Assembly: GCF_002075885.1 (NCBI RefSeq)
Contig: NZ_MDET01000024.1
Span: forward strand, 1-41,686
Source: Manganibacter manganicus
Lineage (GTDB): Bacteria > Pseudomonadota > Alphaproteobacteria > Rhizobiales > Rhizobiaceae
DNA: 41,686 bases
Direction: 5' to 3'
Both the position numbers and the translations under genes were made by a program. The notes under the pieces are model-generated. The model did not search any database. It was not told the DNA's origin and worked only from the letters and a program-made list of their open reading frames with translations. Positions 17,692-31,022 of this stretch are shown here, piece by piece (the first letter of the stretch is position 1; each line of letters begins with the position of its first letter).

Positions 17692-18252
17692 GTGGCCCAG
17701 TCTTCATCGCCGATCTCCGCTGTTGCCGATCGCTATGCGCGTTCCCTGTTCGAGCTTGCGCTCGAGGCGAAATCGCTGCCGAAGGTCGAGAGCGACCTGG
17801 CGCGCTTTGAATCCATGCTTGCCGACAGTGCCGATCTGCGCCGCCTGATTGAAAGCCCGGTCTTCTCCTCCGAGGAGCAGGCCAAGGCGATCGGCGCCAT
17901 TGTCGCCAAGGCGGGAATAGCCGGGCTGGCCGGCAATTTCCTGAAAGTCGTCGCTTCCAATCGCCGCCTGTTTGCGGTCCCCGGCATGATCCGGGCGTTT
18001 CGCCGCATCCTGTCGGAGCATCGCGGCGAGGCGGCGGCCGAAGTCACGTCGGCGCATGCGTTGTCGGCGGCGCAGCAGAACGAACTCAAGGCTGCGCTCA
18101 AGAGCGTGGCCGGCAAGGACGTGGCGATTTCGGTCACGGTCGATCCCTCGCTTCTCGGCGGGCTGGTGGTGCGTATGGGCTCGCGCCAGATCGATACATC
18201 GCTTAAAACCAAACTCAATTCGCTTAAGCTTGCACTGAAAGAGGTCGGCTGA
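17692..18252 (+). CDS. atpH: ATP synthase F1 subunit delta
   Basis: A 186-aa OSCP/delta subunit that links the F1 head to the peripheral stalk. It has the typical N-terminal six-helix domain ([34 protein letters not shown]) and the C-terminal signature with [19 protein letters not shown] and [20 protein letters not shown]. The start is GTG at 17692. This is the first gene of the F1 operon; as is usual in alphaproteobacteria, the F0 genes are not here and must lie elsewhere. The 244 bp upstream must contain the operon promoter, but I could not pick out a convincing -35/-10 pair. The stop overlaps the atpA start by one base (TGATG). Confidence 0.95.
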   Translation: MAQSSSPISAVADRYARSLFELALEAKSLPKVESDLARFESMLADSADLRRLIESPVFSSEEQAKAIGAIVAKAGIAGLAGNFLKVVASNRRLFAVPGMIRAFRRILSEHRGEAAAEVTSAHALSAAQQNELKAALKSVAGKDVAISVTVDPSLLGGLVVRMGSRQIDTSLKTKLNSLKLALKEVG

Positions 18253-19781
18253 TGGACATCCGCGCCGCGGAAATCTCCGCAATTCTGAAGGACCAGATCA
18301 AGAATTTCGGCAAGGAGGCTGAAGTCTCCGAAGTCGGCCAGGTGCTGTCGGTGGGTGACGGCATCGCGCGTGTCTACGGCCTCGACAACGTCCAGGCCGG
18401 CGAGATGGTGGAATTCCCCGGCGGCATTCGCGGCATGGCGCTGAATCTCGAGGCCGACAATGTCGGTGTCGTTATTTTCGGTAACGACCGCGACATCAAG
18501 GAAGGCGACACGGTCAAGCGCACCGGCGCCATCGTCGACGCCCCCGTCGGCCCCGGTCTTCTCGGCCGCGTCGTCGATGCGCTCGGCAACCCCATCGACG
18601 GCAAAGGCCCGATCAAGGCGGTCGAGCGCCGCCGCGTGGACGTCAAGGCGCCCGGCATCATCCCGCGCAAGTCGGTGAACGAGCCGATGTCCACCGGCTT
18701 GAAAGCCATCGACGCGCTGATCCCGGTCGGCCGCGGCCAGCGCGAGCTGGTCATCGGCGACCGCCAGACCGGCAAGACCGCCATCATTCTCGATACGATC
18801 CTGAACCAGAAGTCGGTGCACAAGAGCGGCCCAGAATCGGAAAAGCTCTATTGCGTCTATGTCGCCGTCGGCCAGAAGCGTTCGACCGTCGCGCAGTTCG
18901 TCAAGGTTCTGGAAGAGCGCGGCGCGCTGGAATATTCCATCATCGTCGCCGCCACGGCTTCCGACCCGGCGCCGATGCAGTTCCTGGCGCCTTTCACCGC
19001 CTGCACCATGGGCGAGTATTTCCGCGACAATGGCCAGCACGCGCTGATCGGCTATGATGATCTTTCCAAGCAGGCCGTGGCTTATCGCCAGATGTCGCTG
19101 CTGCTGCGCCGTCCGCCGGGCCGCGAAGCCTATCCGGGCGATGTTTTCTATCTGCATTCGCGCCTGCTCGAGCGTGCCGCCAAGCTCAACGATGACAATG
19201 GCAACGGCTCGCTGACGGCGCTGCCGATCATCGAAACGCAGGCCAATGACGTGTCGGCCTATATCCCGACCAACGTGATCTCGATCACCGACGGCCAGAT
19301 CTTCCTGGAAACCAATTTGTTCTTCCAGGGCATCCGTCCGGCCGTGAATGTCGGTCTTTCGGTGTCGCGCGTTGGGTCCGCCGCCCAGATTAAGGCGATG
19401 AAGCAGGTTGCCGGTTCGATCAAGGGCGAGCTTGCGCAGTATCGTGAAATGGCGGCCTTCGCGCAGTTCGGCTCCGATCTCGATGCCGCCACGCAGCGTC
19501 TTCTCAATCGCGGCGCGCGCCTCACCGAGTTGCTCAAGCAGCCGCAGTTCTCGCCGCTCAAGACGGAAGAGCAGGTGGCGGTGATCTTTGCCGGCGTCAA
19601 CGGCTATCTCGACAAGCTGGCTGTCGCCGATGTCGGCCGCTTCGAGCAGGGCTTGCTCGCCCATATGCGCGCCGACGGCAGTGCGATCCTCGATGCGATC
19701 CGTACCGAGAAGGCGTTGTCGGACGATCTGCGTGCCAAGCTCAAGGCGGAGATCGACACCTACGCCAAGACCTTTGCCTGA
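18252..19781 (+). CDS. atpA: ATP synthase F1 subunit alpha
   Basis: A 509-aa regulatory nucleotide-binding subunit of the F1 head. The N-terminal beta barrel contains [21 protein letters not shown]. The P-loop is GDRQTGKTA at residues 169-177. The family signature [17 protein letters not shown] carries the arginine finger that reaches into the beta-subunit site. A helical C-terminal domain completes a normal-length protein. Its ATG overlaps the atpH stop, suggesting translational coupling, and atpG follows 35 bp downstream. I see no unusual residues. Confidence 0.97.
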   Translation: MDIRAAEISAILKDQIKNFGKEAEVSEVGQVLSVGDGIARVYGLDNVQAGEMVEFPGGIRGMALNLEADNVGVVIFGNDRDIKEGDTVKRTGAIVDAPVGPGLLGRVVDALGNPIDGKGPIKAVERRRVDVKAPGIIPRKSVNEPMSTGLKAIDALIPVGRGQRELVIGDRQTGKTAIILDTILNQKSVHKSGPESEKLYCVYVAVGQKRSTVAQFVKVLEERGALEYSIIVAATASDPAPMQFLAPFTACTMGEYFRDNGQHALIGYDDLSKQAVAYRQMSLLLRRPPGREAYPGDVFYLHSRLLERAAKLNDDNGNGSLTALPIIETQANDVSAYIPTNVISITDGQIFLETNLFFQGIRPAVNVGLSVSRVGSAAQIKAMKQVAGSIKGELAQYREMAAFAQFGSDLDAATQRLLNRGARLTELLKQPQFSPLKTEEQVAVIFAGVNGYLDKLAVADVGRFEQGLLAHMRADGSAILDAIRTEKALSDDLRAKLKAEIDTYAKTFA

Positions 19782-19816
19782 TTGGGACGAAGGCACGCGG
19801 GATTAGAGTTTGAAGC

Positions 19817-20692
19817 ATGGCGTCACTAAAAGACCTTCGTAATCGCATCGCCTCGGTCAAGGCGACGCAGAAGATCACCAAGGCGATGCAGATGGTCGCC
19901 GCGGCGAAGCTGCGCCGGGCTCAGGAGGCTGCGGAGGCGGCGCGCCCGTATTCCGAGCGTATGGGCGTGGTGCTGGCCAACATCACCCAGGCGATCGGAG
20001 ACGATGCACCGGCGCTGATGACCGGCACCGGCAAGGACGATGTGCATCTGCTCGTCGTCTGCACGGCGGAGCGCGGCCTGTGCGGCGGCTTCAATGCGCA
20101 GATTGCGCGTGCGGCCCGCGACCATGTGCGCAGTCTCCAGGCCGATGGCAAGACCGTGAAGATCATCTGCGTCGGCAAGAAGGGTTTCGACATCCTGCGG
20201 CGCGATTTCGCCAAGCTTATCATCGAACGAATCGATCTGCGTGAAGTCAAGCAGATCGGGTTCACCAATGCGGATGCCATCGCCAAGAAGGTGATCCAGC
20301 TTTTCAACAAGGGTGAATTCGACGTCTGCACGCTGTTTTATTCACAGTTCAAGTCGGTGATTTCGCAGATTCCGACGGCGCAGCAGCTTATTCCGGCGGC
20401 AGCCCCGGCGGCTGAGGGCGAATCGGCCAGCGAAGGCGCGGTTTATGAATACGAGCCGGAGCCGGGCGAGATCCTCTCCGATCTCATTCCGCGCAACATT
20501 TCGGTGCAGATATTCCGTGCGCTGCTGGAAAACGCGGCTGGCGAAATGGGCGCCAAGATGAGCGCGATGGACAATGCGACGCGCAATGCCGGCGACATGA
20601 TCAATCGGCTGTCGATCACGTATAACCGTCAGCGTCAGGCGCAGATCACCAAGGAACTGATCGAGATCATTTCGGGCGCCGAGGCGCTCTAG
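19817..20692 (+). CDS. atpG: ATP synthase F1 subunit gamma
   Basis: A 291-aa rotor shaft of F1. The long N-terminal helix ([20 protein letters not shown]) and the C-terminal helix with the family signature ([19 protein letters not shown]) form the coiled coil inside the alpha3beta3 ring. The Rossmann-like middle contains [20 protein letters not shown] short acidic, Ala/Glu-rich stretch ([20 protein letters not shown], about residues 194-213) interrupts the middle domain, as in other alphaproteobacterial gamma subunits. It is the third gene of the operon. Confidence 0.96.
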   Translation: MASLKDLRNRIASVKATQKITKAMQMVAAAKLRRAQEAAEAARPYSERMGVVLANITQAIGDDAPALMTGTGKDDVHLLVVCTAERGLCGGFNAQIARAARDHVRSLQADGKTVKIICVGKKGFDILRRDFAKLIIERIDLREVKQIGFTNADAIAKKVIQLFNKGEFDVCTLFYSQFKSVISQIPTAQQLIPAAAPAAEGESASEGAVYEYEPEPGEILSDLIPRNISVQIFRALLENAAGEMGAKMSAMDNATRNAGDMINRLSITYNRQRQAQITKELIEIISGAEAL

Positions 20693-22357
<1,665 letters not shown>

Positions 22358-22387
22358 GACGGCAATCGGCAATAGGGCCTGAAAAAC

Positions 22388-22795
22388 ATGGCTGAATCTT
22401 TCCAGTTCGATCTCGTTTCGCCCGAACGCCTGCTGGTGTCCGAGCAGGTCGAATCGGTCATCATTCCGGGTGCCGAAGGCGAGATGACCGTCATGGCCAA
22501 ACACGCGCCGGTCATGACCACGATCCAGCCGGGTGTCGTGACGGTAAAGAGCGCCGGTGGCGGCGAGGAACGCTATGTGGTGTTCGGCGGCTTTGCCGAT
22601 ATCCTGCCTTCGGGCTGCACGCTGCTGGCCGAATCGGCTGTCGCGGTGAAGGATATCGACCGCGCCGACATCACCCGCCGCATCCAGGAGGCGAAGGAAG
22701 ACGCCGCCGACGCCGAGGACGACGAGACGCGCACCAAGGCGGAGCAGTTCCTGCACCAGCTCACCACGCTGGAAGGCGCGATCCTTCCGGCCTGA
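22388..22795 (+). CDS. atpC: ATP synthase F1 subunit epsilon
   Basis: A 135-aa subunit with the N-terminal beta sandwich (FQFDLVSPERLLVSEQVESV, IPGAEGEMTVMAKHAPVMT) and a C-terminal two-helix arm (IQEAKEDAADAEDDETRTKA) that in this family couples to, and can inhibit, F1. It is the last gene of the operon, and a strong hairpin terminator follows at 22847-22877. Confidence 0.95.
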   Translation: MAESFQFDLVSPERLLVSEQVESVIIPGAEGEMTVMAKHAPVMTTIQPGVVTVKSAGGGEERYVVFGGFADILPSGCTLLAESAVAVKDIDRADITRRIQEAKEDAADAEDDETRTKAEQFLHQLTTLEGAILPA

Positions 22796-22846
22796 CTGGA
22801 ACTGGGCCGAGGTCGAATCTTTCATTCGGAATCGAAATTTTTGAAC

Positions 22847-22877
22847 ATCGCGCGGCGCTTGTCGCGCGATTGCTTTT
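22847..22877 (+). terminator. Rho-independent terminator of the atp operon
   Basis: A perfect 8-bp GC stem (ATCGCGCG at 22847-22854 with CGCGCGAT at 22863-22870) and an 8-nt loop, followed by TGCTTTTTG. It lies 50 bp after the atpC stop. Confidence 0.8.
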
Positions 22878-22898
22878 TGCGCCCCGTGCCGCATGAAG

Positions 22899-22930
22899 AA
22901 CCCGCGCCTCTGTCGAGACGCGGGTTGTTG
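22899..22930. terminator. Hairpin between atpC and tRNA-Ser, probable tRNA-side terminator
   Basis: AACCCGCG pairs with CGCGGGTT around an inner CTC/GAG pair. It has no good T-run on the plus strand and none that is convincing on the minus strand, so it may be a weak terminator for the minus-strand tRNA-Ser transcript or a decayed one. Apart from this and the atpC terminator, I see no gene in 22796-23082. Confidence 0.4.
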
Positions 22931-23080
22931 CCTGGACGCTTGCGCGTCGCGGTACTCATTACGGGGCCGCAGACCATTCGACCATGCCGGTCGATGGTGA
23001 AGATCAGCTTAACGGGTTTCGAAAAAAGTGCTTCGGTGTAGCCACGCGCCGCAGGGATTATTTCAATAAAATCAGCGGTT

Positions 23081-23172
<92 letters not shown>

Positions 23173-23237
23173 GAACCGCAGGATTCCGCCGTTTTCCACG
23201 TGTGTGGGACAGAACGTTCTGCAAACAAACCAGTACC

Positions 23238-23259
23238 TTGGACCAAACTTGGACCAAAT
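23238..23259. repeat. Tandem 11-bp direct repeat (TTGGACCAAA)
   Basis: Two adjacent copies differ only in the last base. Each contains an interrupted palindrome. They lie 66 bp upstream of the 5' end of tRNA-Ser, so they could be an operator near its promoter or part of an old attachment site; the sequence does not tell which. Confidence 0.45.
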
Positions 23260-23425
23260 AGGGGGCCGACCCGGTTTGAGCGAGCGGGTTGTAGCCGTCT
23301 CAGGTCCGTTCGACAAGGGGGAAATGGCGCCGAGACACTAGAGACATGGAAGGGTAGTCAACGCTTTTCGGTCGCCCCTATGGGTTCGGTTTCCACCATT
23401 GGAAATATGGGGCGCAATATGGGCG

Positions 23426-23581
23426 ATGGATCAGGTACACTACGCGGCTACCGAAGTTGTTCGGAACGGTGAAGTCATTTTCCTGGACGGCGCGAAGGGC
23501 CGGAAAGCGGGTTACTATCCGCCGGACAGCGCGCATGAGCTTGTACGCGAAGCTTATGAAGCGGGCGTCAGGAAGGACTGA
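23426..23581 (+). CDS. Doubtful 51-aa hypothetical protein
   Basis: A short frame beginning MDQVHYAATEVVRNGEVIFL. Its composition is not obviously that of a shadow frame: it is balanced, with a YYPPDSAHELVREAYEAG helix-like end. There is no clear ribosome-binding sequence, and I recognise no family. It could be a remnant of a larger gene or chance. Confidence 0.25.
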   Translation: MDQVHYAATEVVRNGEVIFLDGAKGRKAGYYPPDSAHELVREAYEAGVRKD

Positions 23582-23660
23582 GTAGCCCGATTTTCAGGCC
23601 TGACGTAGAGCACCGGCTCGGGCCAGATAGAACGGCCTGACTGACAATCTGGAAGCGAGA

Positions 23661-24335
23661 TCAGAACTTGTAGGCGATTCCTAAGCGGAGATCGTGAGTT
23701 TTCAAATCGAATTTGGCGGGAAACGCAAAGGCAGAGAATTTGTCGCTGCCGAGGTCGGTAAATCGATATTCAGCCCTCAGCGTCACGTTGTCGGTAACGG
23801 CGTAACCCAGGCCGGCACCGATGTTCCATCCCACGAGCGTTGAGCGATGAGTGGAAACCCCCTTGTCTTCGAGGCTAATTTTGTACCCGCCAAACGAGAC
23901 ACCGCCGGCGATATATGGGAGAAAGCGGCCGACCGCGTATCCAATTCGGCCGCGCACCGCGCCATTCCACGACATTTTGAACGAAGTGGGAATGAAGTTG
24001 CTCAGAGTCCCAGACGTACCGCCGATGGAAAGTGTCCAGTCGTCCGAGGCGTCCTTGACATTGGTGGCATTGATATCGGCCTCGATCCCAAGGACCACCT
24101 TATTGCTCATCTGGTAATTGTAGCCGGCATAAAGGCCGCCCAATACGCCGGAGTCGTCAAGGTCTATGTATGTTTTCCAGGGCGGCACGATATCCGCATT
24201 GGTGGTGGATTTGCCCCAGCCGTACCCGATCTGTGCGCCAACGTAGGCACCTGACCAGTCATAAACCGCATCCTGTGCGGCGGCTGGCCCGGCGCTGAGA
24301 GCAAGCGCGGCAGCGACAGTACCCAGCTTCTTCAT
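23661..24335 (-). CDS. Outer-membrane beta-barrel protein, Omp25/Omp31 (opacity) family
   Basis: A 224-aa protein. Residues 1-21 are a Sec signal (MKKLGTVAAALALSAGPAAA). The mature part starts DAVYDWSGAYVGAQIGYGWG, the characteristic opening of the Brucella Omp25/Omp31 group, and continues as eight alternating amphipathic strands such as GGLYAGYNYQMSNKVVLGIE, GAVRGRIGYAVGRFLPYIAG, VTLRAEYRFTDLGS and the terminal strand THDLRLGIAYKF ending in Phe, the usual Bam recognition residue. These are small, abundant surface proteins with structural or host-interaction roles. The ATG at 24335 follows a GGGGGGA purine run; an in-frame TTG 12 bp upstream is less likely. It has no operon partner. Confidence 0.88.
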   Translation of the reverse strand: MKKLGTVAAALALSAGPAAAQDAVYDWSGAYVGAQIGYGWGKSTTNADIVPPWKTYIDLDDSGVLGGLYAGYNYQMSNKVVLGIEADINATNVKDASDDWTLSIGGTSGTLSNFIPTSFKMSWNGAVRGRIGYAVGRFLPYIAGGVSFGGYKISLEDKGVSTHRSTLVGWNIGAGLGYAVTDNVTLRAEYRFTDLGSDKFSAFAFPAKFDLKTHDLRLGIAYKF

Positions 24336-24629
24336 GATTCCCCCCAAGCAACCTGTCCGGTTAAATTAGCACTCACCCGGTAACCTTGAAAGGGTCGTTC
24401 AAGCGGCCGATTCGACTCGAGCGGCGAAGCTGAAACAGCATAGTTTGACGATATATGTTGGCGTCTTTCAGGTTGTTTTGTTGCTTGGTTGCTCAGCTTC
24501 TGGGTGTCGGAAAAGGCTGAACGATGAGGTTACAAGGCCCAATCTGCGGTGCGTTGGAGCTACTTTTGAAGGCAGGTGCAAGGCGCCCAGGGCCGGCTTG
24601 CGGACAAGGTCGCCGGCAGCGCCGCATTC
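24336..24629. other. Intergenic stretch upstream of rplU, no gene seen
   Basis: I find no supported reading frame here. A 90-aa frame on the plus strand (24445-24717) has an odd Cys/Arg-rich composition and no ribosome-binding sequence. The stretch must hold the promoter of the minus-strand Omp gene, but I cannot place it with confidence. Confidence 0.5.
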
Positions 24630-24658
24630 CTTGACTCTGCGCATCGTTTCGGCTACGG
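24630..24658 (+). promoter_or_regulatory. Candidate rplU-rpmA promoter
   Basis: CTTGAC (24630-24635), a 17-bp spacer, then CTACGG (24653-24658). This matches the rhizobial sigma-70 form CTTGAC-N17-CTATAT well at -35 and in the first three bases at -10. It would give a leader of roughly 130 nt before rplU. Confidence 0.5.
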
Positions 24659-24796
24659 ACGGCACGCAATCGGCGTGGAAATTTCCGCGCCGCTTGTTTT
24701 TTGAACCCGCAGACTGACAAAAAGACGGCCGGGCCACCTTCTCGATGCGAGAAGGGCACAGCCCAACAAGGCCGACCGAACAGCGAAAGGCAAAAA

Positions 24797-25420
24797 ATGT
24801 TCGCAGTCATCAAAACGGGCGGCAAGCAGTATCGCGTGGCCGCCAACGATCTCTTGAAGATCGAAAAAGTTTCAGGCGAAGTCGGTGACATCGTCGAGAT
24901 TGCCCAGGTTCTGGCGCATGGCGAAGGCGACAAGGTCGTCATCGGCGCGCCCTTCGTGGATGGCGCCACGGTCACGGCGGAAGTGGTCGAGCAGGGCAAG
25001 AACCGCACGGTCATCGCATTCAAGAAGCGCCGCCGCCAGAATTCGCGCCGCAAGATCGGTCATCGCCAGTTGCTGACGACCGTGCGCATTTCGGAGATCC
25101 TGACCGACGGCGCAAAGCCTTCGAAGAAGGCCGCCGCCAAGCCGGCCGCGAAGGCAGAGGCCGCGCCGAAGAAGGATGCCGGCGAGGCCGCCGCGCAGCC
25201 GTTGTTCAAGGCGCCGAAGGGCGAGCCGGATGACCTTACCGTCATCAAGGGCATCGGCCCGGTCGCCGCCAAGGATTTGACCGAGCAGGGCATCACGACC
25301 TTCGCGCAGATCGCCAAGCTGAGCGACAAGGACATCGCCAGGATCGATGAGGCCATGCCGTTCAGCGCCGACCAGATCAAGGACTGGCGCGAGCAGGCCA
25401 AGGAACTGGCGAAGAAATAG
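24797..25420 (+). CDS. rplU: Ribosomal protein L21 with C-terminal helix-hairpin-helix domain
   Basis: A 207-aa protein, twice the usual 103 aa. Residues 1-104 are normal L21 ([39 protein letters not shown]), a 50S protein that contacts 23S rRNA. Residues about 105-140 are an Ala/Lys/Pro linker. Residues 146-200 look like a tandem helix-hairpin-helix unit ([20 protein letters not shown], then [20 protein letters not shown]), the kind also found as tails on other alphaproteobacterial proteins and usually linked to nucleic-acid binding. The ATG at 24797 has AAAGG upstream. It is the first gene of rplU-rpmA. Confidence 0.95.
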   Translation: MFAVIKTGGKQYRVAANDLLKIEKVSGEVGDIVEIAQVLAHGEGDKVVIGAPFVDGATVTAEVVEQGKNRTVIAFKKRRRQNSRRKIGHRQLLTTVRISEILTDGAKPSKKAAAKPAAKAEAAPKKDAGEAAAQPLFKAPKGEPDDLTVIKGIGPVAAKDLTEQGITTFAQIAKLSDKDIARIDEAMPFSADQIKDWREQAKELAKK

Positions 25421-25509
25421 AGCGTCCGGTCACTGGCCGGGCTTGAAACGGAACGCGAACACGTTCATAGAGATCGCAGGCGTCCTTCGCGGCGCAAAGG
25501 AGCAGTAAG

Positions 25510-25779
<270 letters not shown>

Positions 25780-25849
25780 CCGGTTCCGCACCACAACACC
25801 GGCGCCCCATCTCGGGAACCGGTGTCTGGACAGGCCAGAAAAAGGATCA

Positions 25850-25879
25850 GGGGAGATGGGGTCGCCATCTCCCCTTTTT
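25850..25879 (+). terminator. Rho-independent terminator after rpmA
   Basis: A perfect 10-bp stem (GGGGAGATGG at 25850-25859 with CCATCTCCCC at 25865-25874), loop GGTCG, then TTTTTCTTT. It ends the ribosomal-protein transcript, so the GNAT gene 22 bp further on needs read-through or its own promoter. Confidence 0.88.
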
Positions 25880-25900
25880 CTTTGTCTGGAGGACATTTCC

Positions 25901-26494
25901 ATGGTTGCCGAAAAGGAAGACGTCGAAGACGGCAGTTTTCGGATCGATTGCCCGGTGCTGATCACCGAGCGGCTGGTCATGCGGCCACCGCATGATGAGG
26001 ATCTCGATGATCTCGTTGTGCTGGCCGACAATCGCCGTATCGCCGAAATGCTGGCGCGCATGCCCAATCCCTATGGCGCGAACGAGGCACGGTCCTTCAT
26101 CGCCAACAGCAAGGCAAGCGTGCTCGGCAGCGCGATTTATGCGCTGACTCTTTCCGAGACGGGCGCCTTCATTGGCTGCGCCGGGCTTAACCAGACCGAG
26201 CGCGGGCTGGAACTGGGCTATTGGATCGGTGAGCCGCATTGGGGCAGCGGCTATGCCACAGAAGCCGCGCATGCGCTGGTCGATCTCGCCTTCCGGGCGA
26301 CGACGATCACAGCCCTGCACGCATCCTGCCGGGTCATCAATCCGGCATCGCGGCGGGTCATCCACAAATGCGGGTTCCAGTATGCCGGGCAGGGCATGTT
26401 GAATTCGGTGGTTGCCGGCAAGGTGCCGGTCGAGCGCTACCGGCTCGACCGCCGGACATGGGCGAGCCTGAGAAGCTGGTCAACGCATAATTGA
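25901..26494 (+). CDS. GNAT family N-acetyltransferase (RimJ/RimL type)
   Basis: A 197-aa acyltransferase. It starts with the RimJ/RimL-type edge strand (VLITERLVMRPPHDEDLDDL) and has the acetyl-CoA region GYWIGEPHWGSGYATEAAHA, where the Q/RxxGxG/A loop is HWGSGYA, then VINPASRRVIHKCGFQY. Members acetylate N-terminal amines of ribosomal proteins or other small substrates; the target here is unknown. GGAGG (25888-25892) lies 8 bp before the ATG at 25901. Its position between rpmA and obgE is common in Rhizobiales, which hints at a ribosome-related substrate, but that is only context. Confidence 0.9.
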   Translation: MVAEKEDVEDGSFRIDCPVLITERLVMRPPHDEDLDDLVVLADNRRIAEMLARMPNPYGANEARSFIANSKASVLGSAIYALTLSETGAFIGCAGLNQTERGLELGYWIGEPHWGSGYATEAAHALVDLAFRATTITALHASCRVINPASRRVIHKCGFQYAGQGMLNSVVAGKVPVERYRLDRRTWASLRSWSTHN

Positions 26495-26515
26495 TACGAG
26501 AACTGATGGCCCGGC

Positions 26516-28538
<2,023 letters not shown>

Positions 28539-28539
<1 letters not shown>

Positions 28540-29675
28540 TGACGGCCCTCTCGCTGAAAAAGTATCGCCGCATCACCGTCAAGATCGGCTCGGCGTTGCT
28601 GGTGGATCGCGGCGCCGGCCTCAAACGCGACTGGCTTGCAGCACTTGCCGACGATATCGGCAGGCTGACGGCGAACGGTTCGGAAGTCCTCGTCGTTTCT
28701 TCGGGCGCCATCGCGCTTGGCCGCACCATGCTCGGCCTTGGCAGGAAGGCGTTGAAGCTGGAGGAAAGCCAGGCGGCGGCGGCCGTCGGCCAGATCGCGC
28801 TTGCCGGTGCATGGGCGGATGCGCTCGGCCGCCACGCACTGAAATCGGGGCAGATATTGCTGACGCTGGGCGACACCGAGGAGCGGCGGCGCTACCTCAA
28901 TGCGCGCGCGACCATCTCGACGCTGGTCAAGATGAAGGCGGTGCCGGTCATCAACGAAAACGACACCGTCGCCACCTCGGAAATCCGCTATGGCGACAAT
29001 GACCGGTTGGCCGCTCGCGTCGCCACCATGATGGGCGCGGATCTTCTGGTGCTGCTTTCCGACATTGACGGGCTCTACAGCGCGCCGCCGGCGCTCGATC
29101 CTGCGGCTGAATTCATTCCGGTTGTCGAGCACATCACGCCGGACATCGAAGCCATGGCGGGGGCAGCGGCCTCCGAACTGTCGCGTGGCGGCATGCGCAC
29201 CAAGCTCGATGCCGGCAAGATCGCCACCCTTGCCGGCACGGCGATGATTATCGCCGCCGGCACGCGGCTTTCGCCGCTTGCGGCAATTGAGGAGGGCGCG
29301 CGCTTCACCCTGTTCAAACCGAGCAATCATCCGGTGAAGGGCTACAAGACCTGGATCGCGGGCCAGCTTGAGCCGACCGGCCGGCTGACGGTCGATGGCG
29401 GTGCGGTCAGTGCGCTGATGTTCGGAAAGTCGCTGCTGCCGGCCGGCGTGAAGCAGGTTGCCGGCAATTTCGCCCGCGGCGATACTGTGGCCATACTGTC
29501 GCCGGAAGGGCGCGAGGTGGCGCGCGGGCTGGTTGCCTATGATGCCGCCGATGCCGTAAGGATCGCAGGTCTGAAGACCGCCGAGATCGAGGCGGTTCTC
29601 GGTTATGAAGCGCGCTCGGCGATGATCCACCGCGACGATCTGGTGGTGAGCCATGCCGAGCGGGTAGGAGAGTGA
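28539..29675 (+). CDS. proB: Glutamate 5-kinase
   Basis: A 378-aa enzyme phosphorylating glutamate, the first step of proline synthesis. The amino-acid-kinase domain starts [15 protein letters not shown] and contains [33 protein letters not shown] and [16 protein letters not shown]-terminal PUA domain (from about residue 280: [32 protein letters not shown]) gives the full-length bacterial form. The start overlaps the obgE stop (TGATG), and proA follows 3 bp downstream, so obgE-proB-proA are probably translated from one message. Confidence 0.96.
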
Positions 29676-29678
29676 GCC

Positions 29679-30965
29679 ATGCTGAAGCTCAGTGAGACGG
29701 CCGGGCAGGACACGGCGAGTTTGATGGCAGGGATCGGCCAGCGTGCCCGCGTGGCGGCGCGGCCGCTCGCAATTGCCACGACCGCGGCGAAGAACGCCGC
29801 TCTGGAGGCGATGGCCGTTTCCATCCTGCGCAACGAGGCGGCCATCCTGGATGCCAATGCCGCCGACCTGGCCAATGGCAGGGATGCCGGCCTGTCGTCG
29901 GCGATGATGGATCGGCTGAAGCTCGATCCGGCGCGCATTGCCGCGATCGCCAGGGGCATTCGCGACATTGCGGCGCTGCGTGATCCGGTCGGCGATGTTG
30001 TCGCTGCGTGGGACCGCCCGAACGGCCTGCACATCGAGCGGGTAAGGACACCGCTCGGTGTCGTCGGCGTGATCTATGAGAGCCGCCCGAATGTCACCGC
30101 CGATGCCGGTGCGCTGTGCCTCAAGGCCGGTAATCCGGTGATCCTGCGCGGCGGCTCGGACTCGCTCAATTCCTCGGCCGCCATCCATGCCAGCCTTGTC
30201 GAAGGGCTGAAGGCCGCTGGCCTGCCGCAAGACGCCATCCAACTCGTGCCGACGCCCGATCGTGCCGCCGTTGGCGAGATGTTGAAAGGGCTTTCCGGCA
30301 ATCTCGACGTCATCATCCCGCGTGGCGGTCGCAGCCTTGTCGAGCGCGTGCAAACGGAGGCGCGGGTGCCGGTCTTCGCTCATCTCGAAGGCATCTGTCA
30401 TCTCTATATCGACAAATCCGCCGATCTCGCGATGGCGGTGAAGATCGCCGTTAACGCCAAGATGCGGCGCACCGGCATTTGCGGCGCTGCGGAGACGCTT
30501 CTGGTGGACCGTGCTGTCGCATCGAGCCATCTCGTGCCTATGCTCGAGGCGCTGCGCGCCGCCGGTTGCACGGTCCGTGCCGATGCAGATGCGCGCACCG
30601 TGTTTCCTGCCGCCGAACCGGCGGATGACGCCGATTGGCGCACAGAATATCTCGACGCGATCATTGCAGTGAAGCTGGTGGACGGCATCGAAGGCGCCAT
30701 CGACCATATCGAGACCTTCTCCTCGCATCACACCGAGGCCATCGTGGCGGAAGAGGGGGCGGCGGTCGAAAAATTCTTCAACGAGATCGATTCGGCGATC
30801 CTGCTCCACAATGCCTCGACCCAATTCGCGGATGGCGGCGAGTTCGGCATGGGCGCCGAGATCGGCATCGCCACCGGCAAGATGCACGCGCGCGGGCCGG
30901 TGGGCGTCGAGCAACTCACCTCGTTCAAATATCGCGTGCGCGGCTCCGGGCAGGTGCGGCCGTGA
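29679..30965 (+). CDS. proA: Gamma-glutamyl phosphate reductase
   Basis: A 428-aa enzyme of the aldehyde-dehydrogenase fold that reduces glutamyl-5-phosphate to glutamate semialdehyde with NADPH, the second proline step. It shows [40 protein letters not shown] and the catalytic cysteine at C268 in [13 protein letters not shown]. The C-terminal signature is [20 protein letters not shown]. Full length; start ATG 3 bp after proB. Confidence 0.96.
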   Translation: MLKLSETAGQDTASLMAGIGQRARVAARPLAIATTAAKNAALEAMAVSILRNEAAILDANAADLANGRDAGLSSAMMDRLKLDPARIAAIARGIRDIAALRDPVGDVVAAWDRPNGLHIERVRTPLGVVGVIYESRPNVTADAGALCLKAGNPVILRGGSDSLNSSAAIHASLVEGLKAAGLPQDAIQLVPTPDRAAVGEMLKGLSGNLDVIIPRGGRSLVERVQTEARVPVFAHLEGICHLYIDKSADLAMAVKIAVNAKMRRTGICGAAETLLVDRAVASSHLVPMLEALRAAGCTVRADADARTVFPAAEPADDADWRTEYLDAIIAVKLVDGIEGAIDHIETFSSHHTEAIVAEEGAAVEKFFNEIDSAILLHNASTQFADGGEFGMGAEIGIATGKMHARGPVGVEQLTSFKYRVRGSGQVRP

Positions 30966-31022
30966 GAGTTGCCGGTCAGGTGTAGGGTGCAGCCAGCATC
31001 GGTCCCGCCCCGCTATCTGCGC

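Larger units (their letters stand above)
23173..23660. other. Region with little coding signal between tRNA-Ser and the Omp gene
   Basis: These 488 bp lie upstream of the tRNA and contain one doubtful 51-aa reading frame (23426-23581). At 23238-23259 there are two tandem copies of an 11-bp unit, TTGGACCAAAC and TTGGACCAAAT, each with the palindrome TTGG-A-CCAA. I see no other gene, tRNA or terminator. Confidence 0.5.

Noticed and set aside
17733..19796. A 687-aa minus-strand open frame opposite atpH and atpA
   Set aside because: It is a shadow of the atp genes, with runs of Arg, Asp, Gly and His and no family match. The 850-aa frame opposite atpG-atpC (20342-22894) is rejected for the same reason.
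24445..24717. A 90-aa plus-strand frame upstream of rplU
   Set aside because: It has Cys/Arg-rich composition and no ribosome-binding site, and it runs through the candidate rplU promoter.
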